DNA of 64,000 bases from Pseudomonas gingeri (GTDB taxonomy: Bacteria > Pseudomonadota > Gammaproteobacteria > Pseudomonadales > Pseudomonadaceae), in the NCBI RefSeq assembly GCF_013385635.1, contig NZ_JACAPR010000027.1:1-64000 (forward strand), read 5' to 3'. The translations under genes and the position numbers were made by a program. Below the pieces are notes generated by a model. That model was not told where the DNA came from. It made no database searches and saw only the letters and a program-made list of their open reading frames with translations. Numbering within the stretch: the stretch's first letter is position 1; each line of letters opens with the position of its first letter. This document shows positions 16,350 to 25,410 of this stretch, in pieces.

Positions 16350-18281
16350 TTATTTGGGGGGAGGGAAAGCGGACGACACCTTGGCGTCGATCGTGCCTTT
16401 CATGCCGTCGCCTTCGGGCGCGGCGTCGGGGCCCTTGCCATTGTTGAGGTGCAGGACGCCGCCGGTGTTGAACTGCGCGTCGCCGCTGGCATGGAAGCTG
16501 ATCTGCACGCCGCAGAGGTTGATCTGGCCACTGGCATTGAGCTCCAGCACGCTGGCACCGCAGACCAGGCGCAGGTTTTCGCCGACCTCGATCAGGTAGC
16601 TCTGGCTGATGCTGTCGGTCTTGCTCTGGCCCACCGCCAACACGTCCTGCTGCTTGACGATGCGCACCCGGTTGTTGCCGATCAGCACGGTTTCGTTGTG
16701 GCCGATGCTCTTGTTGCGGTCATGGCCCACCGAATGGCTTTCATCGACCTCGACCACGATGTCCTGGTTGCGCTCGGCATGGATATACAACTGCTCGGCG
16801 CCTTTCTTGTCCTCCATGCGGATTTCGTTGAAGTTCGCCGGCGTGCCGCCCTTGCTCGAACGGCTTTTCATGCCGCTCTGGGTCGCGGCGGCGGGCAGGT
16901 CGTAGGGCACCGTCTGTTCGGCGTTGTAGACCCGGCCGGTGATGATCGGCCGGTCCGGATCGCCCTCGAGGAAGCTGACGATGACTTCCTGGCCGATCCG
17001 CGGAATCTGCATCGAGCCCCAGTTCTTGCCGGCCCAGGCCTGCGACACGCGGATCCAGCAGGAGCTGTTTTCGTTGGACTGGTCGTGACGGTCCCAGTGG
17101 AAGTGCACCTTGACCCGACCGAACTGGTCGGTCCAGATTTCTTCGCCGGCGGGTCCGACCACCACGGCGGTCTGCGGGCCCTTGACGATGGGCCGCGTGG
17201 TGTGCGCCAGCGGACGGAAGCTCTGTTGCGCGTCGATGCAGCTCAGGCTGCTTTCGAACTGTGCGCCGGCCGCGGTGGCGCCGGACTCCAGGTTCTCCTG
17301 GGCGATGTAGTAGCGGGCGCCGACGATCAGGTATTCGCGGTTCTGGTCCTGGCGGCCGAAGCCGGTCAGGCTGAACAGGTGCCCGGCACCGACGCCACGG
17401 GCATTGCCGTTGAGTTCGACGCGCTCATGCAGGCTCTGGATGGCTTCGATGCGGGTGCGCGCGTAATGCTCGCCGTCCTGGCTCTGCACATAGGTGCCGG
17501 GGTAATCGTAGAGCGGATAGTCGCCGGCGCTGTGCGGGCGCGGCATGGCCGAGCGCACGTCGATCCGCGCGCTGGGGCGCTGGAAGTCATAGTCGTTGAG
17601 TTCCAGCGAACCGGGCTGGACTTCCTGGGCCAGGTGCCAGCCGTTGAGGTGGTCGCGCTCGCGGTGCTGGCCATCCGGCGGATAGTAGGGCAGCGACTCG
17701 TAGCCCGGCGCCGGGTGGTGCGCGCCATAGGCGTCGGCCAGGACCAGTACGTGGCGGTCCTTTTCGTGGCGGAAGTAGTAGTAGATGCCCTCCTGTTCCA
17801 TCAGCCGACTGACGAAATCGAAGCTGCTCTCGCGGTACTGCACGCAGTATTCCCACTCGCGGTAGGGCTGGCTGAGAACGTCTTCGAAGTCGGAGAAACC
17901 GAGGTCGCGGAACACTTGCTTGATGATCTGCGGGATGCTCTGGTGCTGGAAGATCCGGCAGTCGGAGGTGCGGGTCAGCAACCAGAGCCAGGGCCGCAGG
18001 GTCACCGAGTAGCTGGCGAACTGGCCCTGACTGACGTTCTGGCTGCACCGCGCGACGATGCCGTGGAAGTGCCGCTGGCCGCCCTGGACCTGCAGCGACA
18101 GGCTCATGGGTTTGCCCAGCAACTGGTTCAGGTCGATGGCGCCGTCGTTGGAAGTCAGGTGCAATTCGTAGTCGAACAGCCGCCCCAGCTCCTCGCCGCC
18201 GCCGAAGTCCTTGAGTAACAGGACATCCGGCCCGAGCGGGCTGTTGATCTGGGCCAGGCGGGTGGCTTGGGTGAATTGCAT
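16350..18281 (-). CDS. vgrG: T6SS spike protein VgrG (TssI)
   Basis: 643-residue trimeric spike protein. The N-terminal gp27-like domains begin FTQATRLAQINSPLGPDVLL. The middle has the VgrG signature RVKVHFHWDRHDQ and the segment RVSQAWAGKNWG, followed by the OB fold (PRIGQEVIVSFLEGDPDRPI). The gp5-like beta-helix follows (HSVGHDRNKSIGHNETVLIG). It ends in a short tail after DAAPEGDGMKGTI with no extra enzymatic domain, so it is a structural spike that carries PAAR effectors rather than an evolved VgrG. The Eag and Rhs genes follow at once, marking the Rhs protein as its likely cargo. Confidence 0.96.
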   Translation of the reverse strand: MQFTQATRLAQINSPLGPDVLLLKDFGGGEELGRLFDYELHLTSNDGAIDLNQLLGKPMSLSLQVQGGQRHFHGIVARCSQNVSQGQFASYSVTLRPWLWLLTRTSDCRIFQHQSIPQIIKQVFRDLGFSDFEDVLSQPYREWEYCVQYRESSFDFVSRLMEQEGIYYYFRHEKDRHVLVLADAYGAHHPAPGYESLPYYPPDGQHRERDHLNGWHLAQEVQPGSLELNDYDFQRPSARIDVRSAMPRPHSAGDYPLYDYPGTYVQSQDGEHYARTRIEAIQSLHERVELNGNARGVGAGHLFSLTGFGRQDQNREYLIVGARYYIAQENLESGATAAGAQFESSLSCIDAQQSFRPLAHTTRPIVKGPQTAVVVGPAGEEIWTDQFGRVKVHFHWDRHDQSNENSSCWIRVSQAWAGKNWGSMQIPRIGQEVIVSFLEGDPDRPIITGRVYNAEQTVPYDLPAAATQSGMKSRSSKGGTPANFNEIRMEDKKGAEQLYIHAERNQDIVVEVDESHSVGHDRNKSIGHNETVLIGNNRVRIVKQQDVLAVGQSKTDSISQSYLIEVGENLRLVCGASVLELNASGQINLCGVQISFHASGDAQFNTGGVLHLNNGKGPDAAPEGDGMKGTIDAKVSSAFPPPK

Positions 18282-18317
18282 GGGCTATCTCTGGATTCTG
18301 TGTGGTTCGGTCTGGCC

Positions 18318-18456
18318 TCTGTGGCGAGCGGGCTTGCCCGTGCTCGACTGCGAAGCAGTCGCAAAATCGGTTATCTCGGTCTACCTGATACACCGCAATC
18401 GCCGGTTTCAGGGGCGCTCTGCACCCCAGCGCGGGCAAGCCCGCTCGCCACAGGTT
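18318..18456. repeat. REP-type inverted repeat between clpV and vgrG
   Basis: Two inverted copies of TGTGGCGAGCGGGCTTGCCC flank a short spacer containing CGACTGCGAAGCAGTCG, itself a small hairpin. The pair fills most of the 199-bp gap between clpV and vgrG. It may weaken read-through from the structural genes into the vgrG effector cassette. Confidence 0.8.
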
Positions 18457-18480
18457 TATTCACCAACATTTGCTCTCGGT

Positions 18481-21162
18481 TCAGACAACTGCGTCGCTGA
18501 ACTGGTAATGCAGTTCGTTATCCCGCTCGCTGATCCGCACGCCCGCCAGCGGCTTGCCTTCGAGCATGCGCGTGAGGAATTCGCGGCTCATGTCCGGCAG
18601 CAGGCTGTTGGTCAGGATGGTATCGATCATCCGCCCGCCGCTTTCGGTCTCGGTGCAACGCGAGACGATCAGGTCGATCACCGCGTCGTCGAAGTCGAAG
18701 GCGACCTTGTGGGTGCTCTCCACGCGCTTCTTGATGCGGCCCAGTTGCAAGCGGGTGATCGCCTTGAGCATGCTGTCGCTGAGCGGGTAGTACGGAATGG
18801 TCACCAGGCGCCCGAGCAGCGCTGGCGGGAAGATCTCCAGCAACGGCTGGCGCAGCGCCTTGGCGATCTCTTCCGGGTCGGGCACGTTGCCGGCGTCCTT
18901 GCACAGGTGCGAGATCAGTTCGGTGCCGGCGTTGGTGGTGAGCAGGATCAGGGTGTTCTTGAAGTCGATCACCCGGCCTTCACCGTCTTCCATCACGCCC
19001 TTGTCGAAGACCTGGAAGAAGATCTCGTGCACGTCCGGGTGGGCTTTTTCCACCTCGTCCAGCAGCACCACGCTGTAGGGTTTGCGCCGCACCGCTTCGG
19101 TCAGCACGCCGCCTTCGCCATAGCCGATATAGCCGGGCGGGGCACCCTTCAGGGTCGAGACGGTGTGGGCTTCCTGGAACTCGCTCATGTTGATGGTGAT
19201 GACGTTCTGCTCGCCGCCGTACATGGCTTCGGCCAGGGCCAGGGCGGTTTCGGTCTTGCCCACGCCGGAGGTGCCGGCGAGCATGAATACGCCGATCGGC
19301 TTGCTCGGGTTGTCGAGGCCGGCACGGGAGGTCTGGATACGCTTGGCGATCATCCGCAGGGCATGGTCCTGGCCGATGATGCGTTTTTGCAGGTGCTGGT
19401 CGAGGTTGAGCACGGTTTCCAGTTCGTTGCGGGCCATGCGGCCCACCGGAATGCCGGTCCAGTCGGCCACCACCGAGGCCACTGCCTGGTAGTCCACGGT
19501 CGGCAGGATCAGCGGGGTTTCGCCTTGCAGGGCGCTGAGGCGCTGTTGCAGGTCGATCAGTTTTTCCCGCAGCGCATGGGCCTGTTCGCTGCCGGCCTCG
19601 CTGTCGACCACGCCGACGCTTGCGCGCAGTTCGGCACGGGTGGCGAGCAGTTCGTCCACCAGGCCTTTCTCTTCGGCCCAGCGGCTTTCCAATGCGGCCA
19701 GGCGCTCGCGCTCGTTGCCCAGCAAGGTCTCGCTGTCGCTCTGGCGGGCCCCGGTATCGATGCCGATGGCATGTTCGCGGGCAATGATCTGCAACTCGGT
19801 TTCCAGCGCTTCGATGCGCCGCCGGCTGTCATCGACTTCCGCGGGTACCGCATGCAGGCTGATGGCGACGCGGGCGCAGGCGGTGTCCAGCAGGCTGACG
19901 GACTTGTCCGGCAACTGCCGCGCCGGGATGTAGCGATGGGACAGCTTGACCGACGCCTCCAGCGCTTCGTCGAGGATCTGCACCTGGTGGTGTTTTTCCA
20001 TGGTCGAGGCGACGCCACGCATCATCAGCAGGGCCTTGTCCTCCGACGGCTCGGCGACCTGCACCACCTGGAAGCGGCGGGTCAGGGCCGGGTCTTTCTC
20101 GATGTGCTTCTTGTACTCGGCCCAGGTGGTGGCGGCCACGGTACGCAGGGTGCCGCGGGCCAGGGCGGGCTTGAGCAGGTTGGCCGCGTCGCCGGTGCCG
20201 GCGGCGCCACCGGCACCGACCAGGGTGTGGGCTTCGTCGATAAACAGGATGATCGGCTTGGGCGAGGCCTGGACGTCCTCGATGACCTGGCGCAGGCGCT
20301 GTTCGAACTCACCCTTCATGCTCGCGCCGGCCTGCAACAGGCCGACATCGAGGCTGCGCAGTTCGACATCCTTCAAGGCCGGTGGCACGTCGCCGGCGAC
20401 GATGCGCAGGGCGAAGCCCTCGACCACGGCGGTCTTGCCGACCCCGGCCTCGCCCGTGAGGATCGGGTTGTTCTGGCGGCGGCGCATGAGGATGTCCACC
20501 AGTTGGCGGATCTCTTCGTCACGGCCGACGATCGGGTCGAGCTTGCCGCTGCGGGCCTGCTCGGTCAGGTCGACGGTGAAACGCTTGAGGGCTTCCTGCT
20601 TGCCCATGGCGCTCGGGGCCATGGCACCACTGGCTTCGCCCGGCACGGCGCCGGCATTGAAGCCGTCGCTGGCGGCCAGGTGGTTTTCCGGCGAGTCGCC
20701 GACGTATTCGTCGAAACGCTCGCTGAGGGCCTCGGCCTTGATCTTGTCGAACTCCGTCGACAATCCCAGCAGAGCATGGCGCAGGCTCGGGGTCTTGAGG
20801 ATGCCGAGCACCAGATAGCCGGTACGCACCTGGCTCTCGCCGAACATCAGGCTGCCGTAGACCCAGCCGCGCTCCACGGCTTCCTCGACATGGGACGACA
20901 GGTCGGTGATCGACGTCGAGCCACGGGGCAGGCGGTCCAGCGCCTCGGTCAGGTCGCGTGCCAGGCGTGCCGGTTCGAGGTTGAACTGGCGCACCAGTCG
21001 GTGCAGGTCCGAGTCCTGCAATTGCAGCAACTGATGGAACCAGTGGGTGAGTTCCACATAGGGGTTGCCCCGCAGCTTGCAGAACACCGTGGCGGCCTCG
21101 ATGGCTTTGTAGGCGACACTGTTGAGTTTGCCGAACAGCGCGGCGCGACTGATTTCACCCAT
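18481..21162 (-). CDS. clpV: T6SS AAA+ ATPase ClpV (TssH)
   Basis: 893-residue Clp/Hsp100 ATPase that disassembles the contracted TssB-TssC sheath for reuse. The N-domain covers about residues 1-160. AAA-1 has Walker A GEAGVGKTAVV near 233 and Walker B ILFIDEAHTL. A coiled-coil middle region follows. AAA-2 has Walker A GTSGVGKTETA near 625 and Walker B VVLLDEVEKAHPD. Full length for the family. The start overlaps the tssG stop by 8 bp. Reads as the H1-type ClpV. Confidence 0.96.
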   Translation of the reverse strand: MGEISRAALFGKLNSVAYKAIEAATVFCKLRGNPYVELTHWFHQLLQLQDSDLHRLVRQFNLEPARLARDLTEALDRLPRGSTSITDLSSHVEEAVERGWVYGSLMFGESQVRTGYLVLGILKTPSLRHALLGLSTEFDKIKAEALSERFDEYVGDSPENHLAASDGFNAGAVPGEASGAMAPSAMGKQEALKRFTVDLTEQARSGKLDPIVGRDEEIRQLVDILMRRRQNNPILTGEAGVGKTAVVEGFALRIVAGDVPPALKDVELRSLDVGLLQAGASMKGEFEQRLRQVIEDVQASPKPIILFIDEAHTLVGAGGAAGTGDAANLLKPALARGTLRTVAATTWAEYKKHIEKDPALTRRFQVVQVAEPSEDKALLMMRGVASTMEKHHQVQILDEALEASVKLSHRYIPARQLPDKSVSLLDTACARVAISLHAVPAEVDDSRRRIEALETELQIIAREHAIGIDTGARQSDSETLLGNERERLAALESRWAEEKGLVDELLATRAELRASVGVVDSEAGSEQAHALREKLIDLQQRLSALQGETPLILPTVDYQAVASVVADWTGIPVGRMARNELETVLNLDQHLQKRIIGQDHALRMIAKRIQTSRAGLDNPSKPIGVFMLAGTSGVGKTETALALAEAMYGGEQNVITINMSEFQEAHTVSTLKGAPPGYIGYGEGGVLTEAVRRKPYSVVLLDEVEKAHPDVHEIFFQVFDKGVMEDGEGRVIDFKNTLILLTTNAGTELISHLCKDAGNVPDPEEIAKALRQPLLEIFPPALLGRLVTIPYYPLSDSMLKAITRLQLGRIKKRVESTHKVAFDFDDAVIDLIVSRCTETESGGRMIDTILTNSLLPDMSREFLTRMLEGKPLAGVRISERDNELHYQFSDAVV

Positions 21163-22207
21163 GCTCTGTGCTCCTTGAGTGGTGGGCTGGTGTGGCGTGT
21201 TCGGCGTAATGCCGGGCCAGGATCAGGTCCCTGGCATCGTCTCGGGGTTGGCCGACCCAGGTGTTGAAGCCCAGGCGGAACCGGCCGTTGAGTTGCAGCC
21301 TGGGGACTTCGGGCTGTTCGAGGACCAGGTTCAGGTCCCAGTCCAGCTCGTGTCCCAGGTATTCGGCGACCCAGGCCACCAGATGGCGGAAGGGCTCGCC
21401 GTCGGGCAGCAGGCCCATGTATTCATCGAGCTTCAGCGGGCCGAAGCGGATCCGGAATTTGTGCTGGCGATCCCAGACGTGGCGCCCGAGGCAGAAGTCC
21501 ACGCCCAGCTGGTGGGCACTGACACCGACCCGACTGCGTTCCGGCAGTTCCAGCCACTGGCCGACGTATTCCTCGATTTCCACCGGCAGGCCGAAATACT
21601 CGCCGAGGATCGCCTTCAGGCCGTCCGGGTAGCGGGTCTGCGCGGCCAGGTGGCCGCTGAAGTGCAGCTTGGCGGTGTCCGGGATCAAGCCCTGCTTGAG
21701 CAGGCTGGGCATGCCCCGGCCGCTCAGGGCGGCGAGGCGCGCGGACCAGTAGTCGTCGTCCGGGCGGTCATGGCTGACGGTCGGCCGCGCCTCGGCCCAG
21801 GCCCGGTAGAACAGGCTCAGCAGGCGGTGATGGAAGACATCGAGAAAGCGCTTGCTGGTGCTGTCGGCGTTATTGCGCTGGCGCTCGCGCATGTATTCGG
21901 TGAGGTGCAGCGGCAGCGGGCCGTTGGGACCGCCGAGGCCGAAGAAGAACTGCTCCAGGCGCGCCGGCGTGGTCTCGGTGGCTGGCGACATCGACGCCAG
22001 TGTTGCCGGGGCGAAGGCACAGTCGAGCTGCTGGCCGAGGCGCAACGGATCGTCCGCCAGGCGCAGCGAATGGCCGAAGCGCGGCAGGTGCGGCGATTCG
22101 CACTCGATACGCCGCAGCGCCTGGAAGAAATCGTATTCCCAGGGCTCGGATTGCATCGCCGTGAGCGTGCTCACAGGGTCGGACGGCGTCCGGGCTTGGC
22201 TTTCCAT
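21155..22207 (-). CDS. tssG: T6SS baseplate protein TssG
   Basis: 350-residue baseplate wedge protein that binds TssF, TssE and TssK. Family landmarks are WEYDFFQALRRIECESP near the start, FGHSLRLADDPLRLGQ, the FFGLGGPNGPLPLHLTEY block, and the C-terminal RLGFNTWVG. The reading frame opens at 22207, overlapping the tssF end by 37 bp. A start at MQSEPWEYDF (22156) is an alternative that would remove the overlap. Lies within the tssE-F-G run. Confidence 0.93.
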   Translation of the reverse strand: MESQARTPSDPVSTLTAMQSEPWEYDFFQALRRIECESPHLPRFGHSLRLADDPLRLGQQLDCAFAPATLASMSPATETTPARLEQFFFGLGGPNGPLPLHLTEYMRERQRNNADSTSKRFLDVFHHRLLSLFYRAWAEARPTVSHDRPDDDYWSARLAALSGRGMPSLLKQGLIPDTAKLHFSGHLAAQTRYPDGLKAILGEYFGLPVEIEEYVGQWLELPERSRVGVSAHQLGVDFCLGRHVWDRQHKFRIRFGPLKLDEYMGLLPDGEPFRHLVAWVAEYLGHELDWDLNLVLEQPEVPRLQLNGRFRLGFNTWVGQPRDDARDLILARHYAEHATPAHHSRSTEHG

Positions 22208-24030
22208 CGCATGATCTCGCCGCGTTCGGTGGTACGGATCACCGTCTCGGTAAAACTGTTGATCGACACGTAGCGTGCCAGGAAACGTTCGAACACCGCG
22301 CCGAGGAGAAACACCCCGGTGCCGCGAAACGCGTTCTCGTCAAATTCCAGGGTGATCTCCAGCCCGCGACCGAAGACGATCGGCCCGGGCATGGGCAGGC
22401 GCCGGGTGCAGGCCTTGCTGCTGACCTCGCGCAGGCCCTCGATCTGCAAGTGCAGGGCGGCGTCGTTGCTGTCGCCGTACAGGCGCAGCAGTTCGCGCAG
22501 GGCGGCGGCGCCCTGGCCCTGCTCGCTGAGCGACAGGTAGTTCAGCGACAGCTGGCTGATCAGGCGCCAGGCCTTGTTGTCATGGGCATGGCTGGCCCGC
22601 GGCCGGCTCGGCCCGGCCAGGCAGCGCACCGCCGACACCGGGGCGCTGTCGGCCAGGGTGAAGTCGCTCTTGCCGGAGCCGACGTTCATGAACAGCGGCA
22701 GGTCGCGGTTGGTGCACAGGGCGCTGACGCCCAGCTGGCGCAGGTCGTGGCGGTACGGTGCCTGCTGGCTGTCCACCAGGCTGAGGAAGGTCTCGCTACC
22801 GATATAGGTCGAGCGGGTGCCCTTGCGTCGTTGCTCGCTGGACAGCACCCGCGGTTCGCGGCGCAGGGTGTAGTAGGCCTGGTCGCGGCCGTAGCGAGAC
22901 GGGTCGCGCACGGCATAGAACGGCAGGAACGGCTGGTCGGGCCCGGTGCCGTGGCCGGTGACGCCGGTCAGCGAGTGGATTTCGAAGTCCATCGGCCGGG
23001 TACGGTCGGCGATCACATGGTGCTCGTTGACCCGCTCGGACAGATGGATGCGATCCACGCGGCGCGGGAACAGGTTGATCGCCGGGGTACAGAAGGGCAC
23101 GAATTGCGCGCTGCCGACGCTGCCTTCCAGGCTCTGGTCGAAGCGCTCGAACAGCACGATCAGTTCCAGTTCCTGGCCGGCGCAGCGTTTCACCGCGCGA
23201 CCCAGCCCGGCGAACTCGACGAACAGGTAGCGCTGGGGCAGGGCGAAGTATTCCTGCAGCAACCGATAGCCCTGGAAGGCCTGGGCCACCACCGGCATCG
23301 CCGCTTCGCGGTCGTCGAAACCGCAGGCGCGCAGGGCGTCGGTTGGCAGGCGTTCGACCCAGTCGCCGCCGGGGGCACGGGCGAAGACCGCGCAGGCATT
23401 GCCCAGCAGTTGCTCGTAGAGCCGGAACGGCTGTTCATCGGCGCCATTGAGATACAGCGGCAGGCTGTCGAGGTCGAGCTGGTTGAACGGCAGCTCGGCG
23501 CCGGTGCGCAGGGTCAGGCGCAGGCCGGCCTTGGCTTTCGGTTCGCTGGCGGCCAGGCGCCCGAGCACTGCCGAGGGGTTGCCGAAGTACTCGGCCTGGC
23601 TGACCTGCAGCGGCCACAAGGTCACGGCGTGGGCGCTGCGGTATTCGCAGGAGGTCTGGGTGTCCTTGCCCAGGGTGGCGCGCAGCACGCTGTCGCGGGG
23701 CAGGGTGAAACCGCCGGCCAGCGAGCCTTCGTCGGGGTCGGCCTGCAGTTGCACCACGGTCATCGACGGGGTCGGCGCCAGGTAGTGCGGGTAGGCGATT
23801 TCCAGCAGGTTGTGGGTGAAGGTCGGGTACTCGGCGTCGAGCTTGAGCTGCACGCGTGCGGTGAGGTAGGCGAAACCCTCCAGCAGGCGCTCGACATAGG
23901 GGTCGGCGCAGTCGATCCCGGACAGCGTCAGGCGTCCGGCGATCTTCGGGTATTCCTTGGCGAACTCGGCGGCGCTTTCGCGCACGTGTTGCAGTTCCTG
24001 GTTGTAGAGGTCGAGCAGGCGCGGGTTCAT
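22171..24030 (-). CDS. tssF: T6SS baseplate protein TssF
   Basis: 619-residue baseplate wedge component. Family landmarks include the N-terminal LLDLYNQELQHVRESAAEFA, then KIAGRLTLSGIDCADPYVER and LEGFAYLTARVQLKLD. The C-terminus has RGLEITLEFDENAFRGTGVF and the segment VSINSFTETV. These are the standard TssF hallmarks. The start overlaps the tssE stop by four bases (ATGA). Confidence 0.95.
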   Translation of the reverse strand: MNPRLLDLYNQELQHVRESAAEFAKEYPKIAGRLTLSGIDCADPYVERLLEGFAYLTARVQLKLDAEYPTFTHNLLEIAYPHYLAPTPSMTVVQLQADPDEGSLAGGFTLPRDSVLRATLGKDTQTSCEYRSAHAVTLWPLQVSQAEYFGNPSAVLGRLAASEPKAKAGLRLTLRTGAELPFNQLDLDSLPLYLNGADEQPFRLYEQLLGNACAVFARAPGGDWVERLPTDALRACGFDDREAAMPVVAQAFQGYRLLQEYFALPQRYLFVEFAGLGRAVKRCAGQELELIVLFERFDQSLEGSVGSAQFVPFCTPAINLFPRRVDRIHLSERVNEHHVIADRTRPMDFEIHSLTGVTGHGTGPDQPFLPFYAVRDPSRYGRDQAYYTLRREPRVLSSEQRRKGTRSTYIGSETFLSLVDSQQAPYRHDLRQLGVSALCTNRDLPLFMNVGSGKSDFTLADSAPVSAVRCLAGPSRPRASHAHDNKAWRLISQLSLNYLSLSEQGQGAAALRELLRLYGDSNDAALHLQIEGLREVSSKACTRRLPMPGPIVFGRGLEITLEFDENAFRGTGVFLLGAVFERFLARYVSINSFTETVIRTTERGEIMRWKAKPGRRPTL

Positions 24031-24551
24031 GAACGTCTCCGTTGCTCGGCCGGGACCACGCGCACATGGCCGGACTCCAGGTCGAGGTCGGTGCGCAGCA
24101 ACAGTGGCAGGGACGCCGGCAGCGCCCAGAGATCGCCCTCGATCTCGAAGCTGAGGGCGTTGTGGTTCATCTCGCCATAGGCGACCTGGGCGCGGACCCG
24201 CAAGGTGCTGGCGAGGATACGCGGCTCGAAGGTGACGATGGCCTTGTGGATCAGGCTTTCCAGCGCCGGGATATCGATACTCGAAGCGCTGTAGCCGGCC
24301 AGGGCCGGCAGGCCGTAGTTGATCACCGAGGTACCCGCCGGGGTATGCACGGTGGCATCGGCGTCGAGCAGCGAGGTGGTATTGAGCAGCCAGGTCAGGT
24401 CACGCAGCACCGAGGCCTTGAGCTGGCTCAGGGACAATACGCGTTTGTCCGTGCCTTCCTGCTGATGGCCGGGTTCGTCGTCGGTCAACCGGTCGAGCAG
24501 CGACGGTTGCAGGCGTTCGCGCAGGGCGAAGTCGCTGGGCAGGCTACTCAT
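24027..24551 (-). CDS. tssE: T6SS baseplate protein TssE (gp25-like)
   Basis: 174-residue gp25-like protein linking the baseplate to the first sheath ring. The gp25 segment LKASVLRDLTWLLNTTS and the nearby INYGLPALAGYS are seen, as is the C-terminal FEPRILASTLRVRAQ. Residues 1-30 (LRERLQPSLLDRLTDDEP) match the TssE start. It lies 160 bp after hcp, and that gap contains a strong hairpin. In the P. aeruginosa H1 cluster tagJ sits between hcp and tssE; it is not present here. Confidence 0.93.
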   Translation of the reverse strand: MSSLPSDFALRERLQPSLLDRLTDDEPGHQQEGTDKRVLSLSQLKASVLRDLTWLLNTTSLLDADATVHTPAGTSVINYGLPALAGYSASSIDIPALESLIHKAIVTFEPRILASTLRVRAQVAYGEMNHNALSFEIEGDLWALPASLPLLLRTDLDLESGHVRVVPAEQRRRS

Positions 24552-24677
24552 GGCGCAACGTCGCTCATCCCGTCATGGGGGCGGGCCGCTCCGGGATGGC
24601 AGCAGCGCGGATCGGGAAACGAAGGCTTGGCCATGCTCGGGCACCGGGAGTGAATCGAATTCGGAGGTAACGCCGGA

Positions 24678-24704
24678 CGCCCCCGACGCCTGGCGTCGGG
24701 GGCG
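24678..24704 (-). other. Strong GC hairpin directly after hcp
   Basis: A perfect 13-bp inverted repeat (CGCCCCCGACGCC / GGCGTCGGGGGCG) with a one-base centre starts 6 bp after the hcp stop on the minus strand. No T-run follows, so it is more likely an mRNA-stabilising or partial-termination structure than a complete rho-independent terminator. It separates hcp from tssE. Confidence 0.75.
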
Positions 24705-24710
24705 CGGGGA

Positions 24711-25199
24711 TCAGCGCTTGGTGTTCGAACGGATGTTCCAGCCGAACTTGACCGGACCGCCCTGCTTGGAACCGTCGGCTTTCTGTTCCTGGTACTCGAC
24801 CATCACCTGGGCGAAGTTCAGGGTGACGTTTTCGGTCAGGCGATCATCGCTGCCCGAACCGCCGGTGCTCAGGGAGGTGATCAGCACTTCTTCCAGGTCG
24901 ATCTTCATGTACTCGACCTGGCTTTCGCCGCCGGCCTTGCGCACCACCAGGGTGACCTTGTCGACGTGCTTGCCGCTGGCGCAATGCATCATCAGGTTCG
25001 GCGACGATTTGTCGACGTACTTGGTGATCGACAGGTCCTGGATATTGACCTTGCCGGCACCGCCGCCACCGCCCATGTGCATGTTGCCGGACTGGGACAT
25101 GCCCCAGCTCCAGTTCAGGACGTCGATCTCGTCCTTGTGGGCCTTGTCCTGGGACTCGCCCTTGATGTCGCCGATCTTGATGAAGATATCAACAGCCAT
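24711..25199 (-). CDS. hcp: T6SS tube protein Hcp (TssD)
   Basis: 162-residue Hcp that forms hexameric rings stacked into the inner tube and can also carry small effectors. It reads as Hcp1-type: MAVDIFIKIGDIKGESQDKA, the segment EIDVLNWSWGMSQSGNMHMG, the glycine-rich loop, LSITKYVDKSSPNLMMHCASG, and the C-terminal VKFGWNIRSNTK. It is flanked upstream by a REP hairpin and downstream by a 13-bp GC hairpin, so it may be made from its own stable transcript. That fits its need for high copy number. Confidence 0.97.
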   Translation of the reverse strand: MAVDIFIKIGDIKGESQDKAHKDEIDVLNWSWGMSQSGNMHMGGGGGAGKVNIQDLSITKYVDKSSPNLMMHCASGKHVDKVTLVVRKAGGESQVEYMKIDLEEVLITSLSTGGSGSDDRLTENVTLNFAQVMVEYQEQKADGSKQGGPVKFGWNIRSNTKR

Positions 25200-25310
25200 G
25201 TTTTCTCCAGTGTGGTCTTCACCACGATGTTGTTAGCCAGGACCCGCTGGGGTGGTGGCGGGTTCGCTGTTGTTACGGATGACGCGGTCCCTTTGACTGA
25301 CGCCATGCCC

Positions 25311-25399
25311 TTGTAGGAGCCGGCTTGCCGGCGATGAGGTCCTTGAGATTTGTGCCGATCTTGTGGGCGCCATCGCCGGCAAGCCAGCTCCTACAGGGT
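25311..25399. repeat. REP palindrome pair between tssC and hcp
   Basis: Inverted REP units (TTGTAGGAGCCGGCTTGCCG and CGCCGGCAAGCCAGCTCCTA) span most of the 211-bp gap between tssC and hcp. The remainder of the gap, 25200-25310, shows no gene and should hold the hcp ribosome site and possibly a promoter. Confidence 0.85.
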
Positions 25400-25410
25400 T
25401 GACGGCGTTC

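Noticed and set aside
13941..18218. 1425-codon plus-strand open frame
   Set aside because: Mirror of rhs, eag and vgrG on the opposite strand; no start context and no recognisable domain.
18211..21267. 1018-codon plus-strand open frame
   Set aside because: Mirror of clpV; composition typical of antisense frames.
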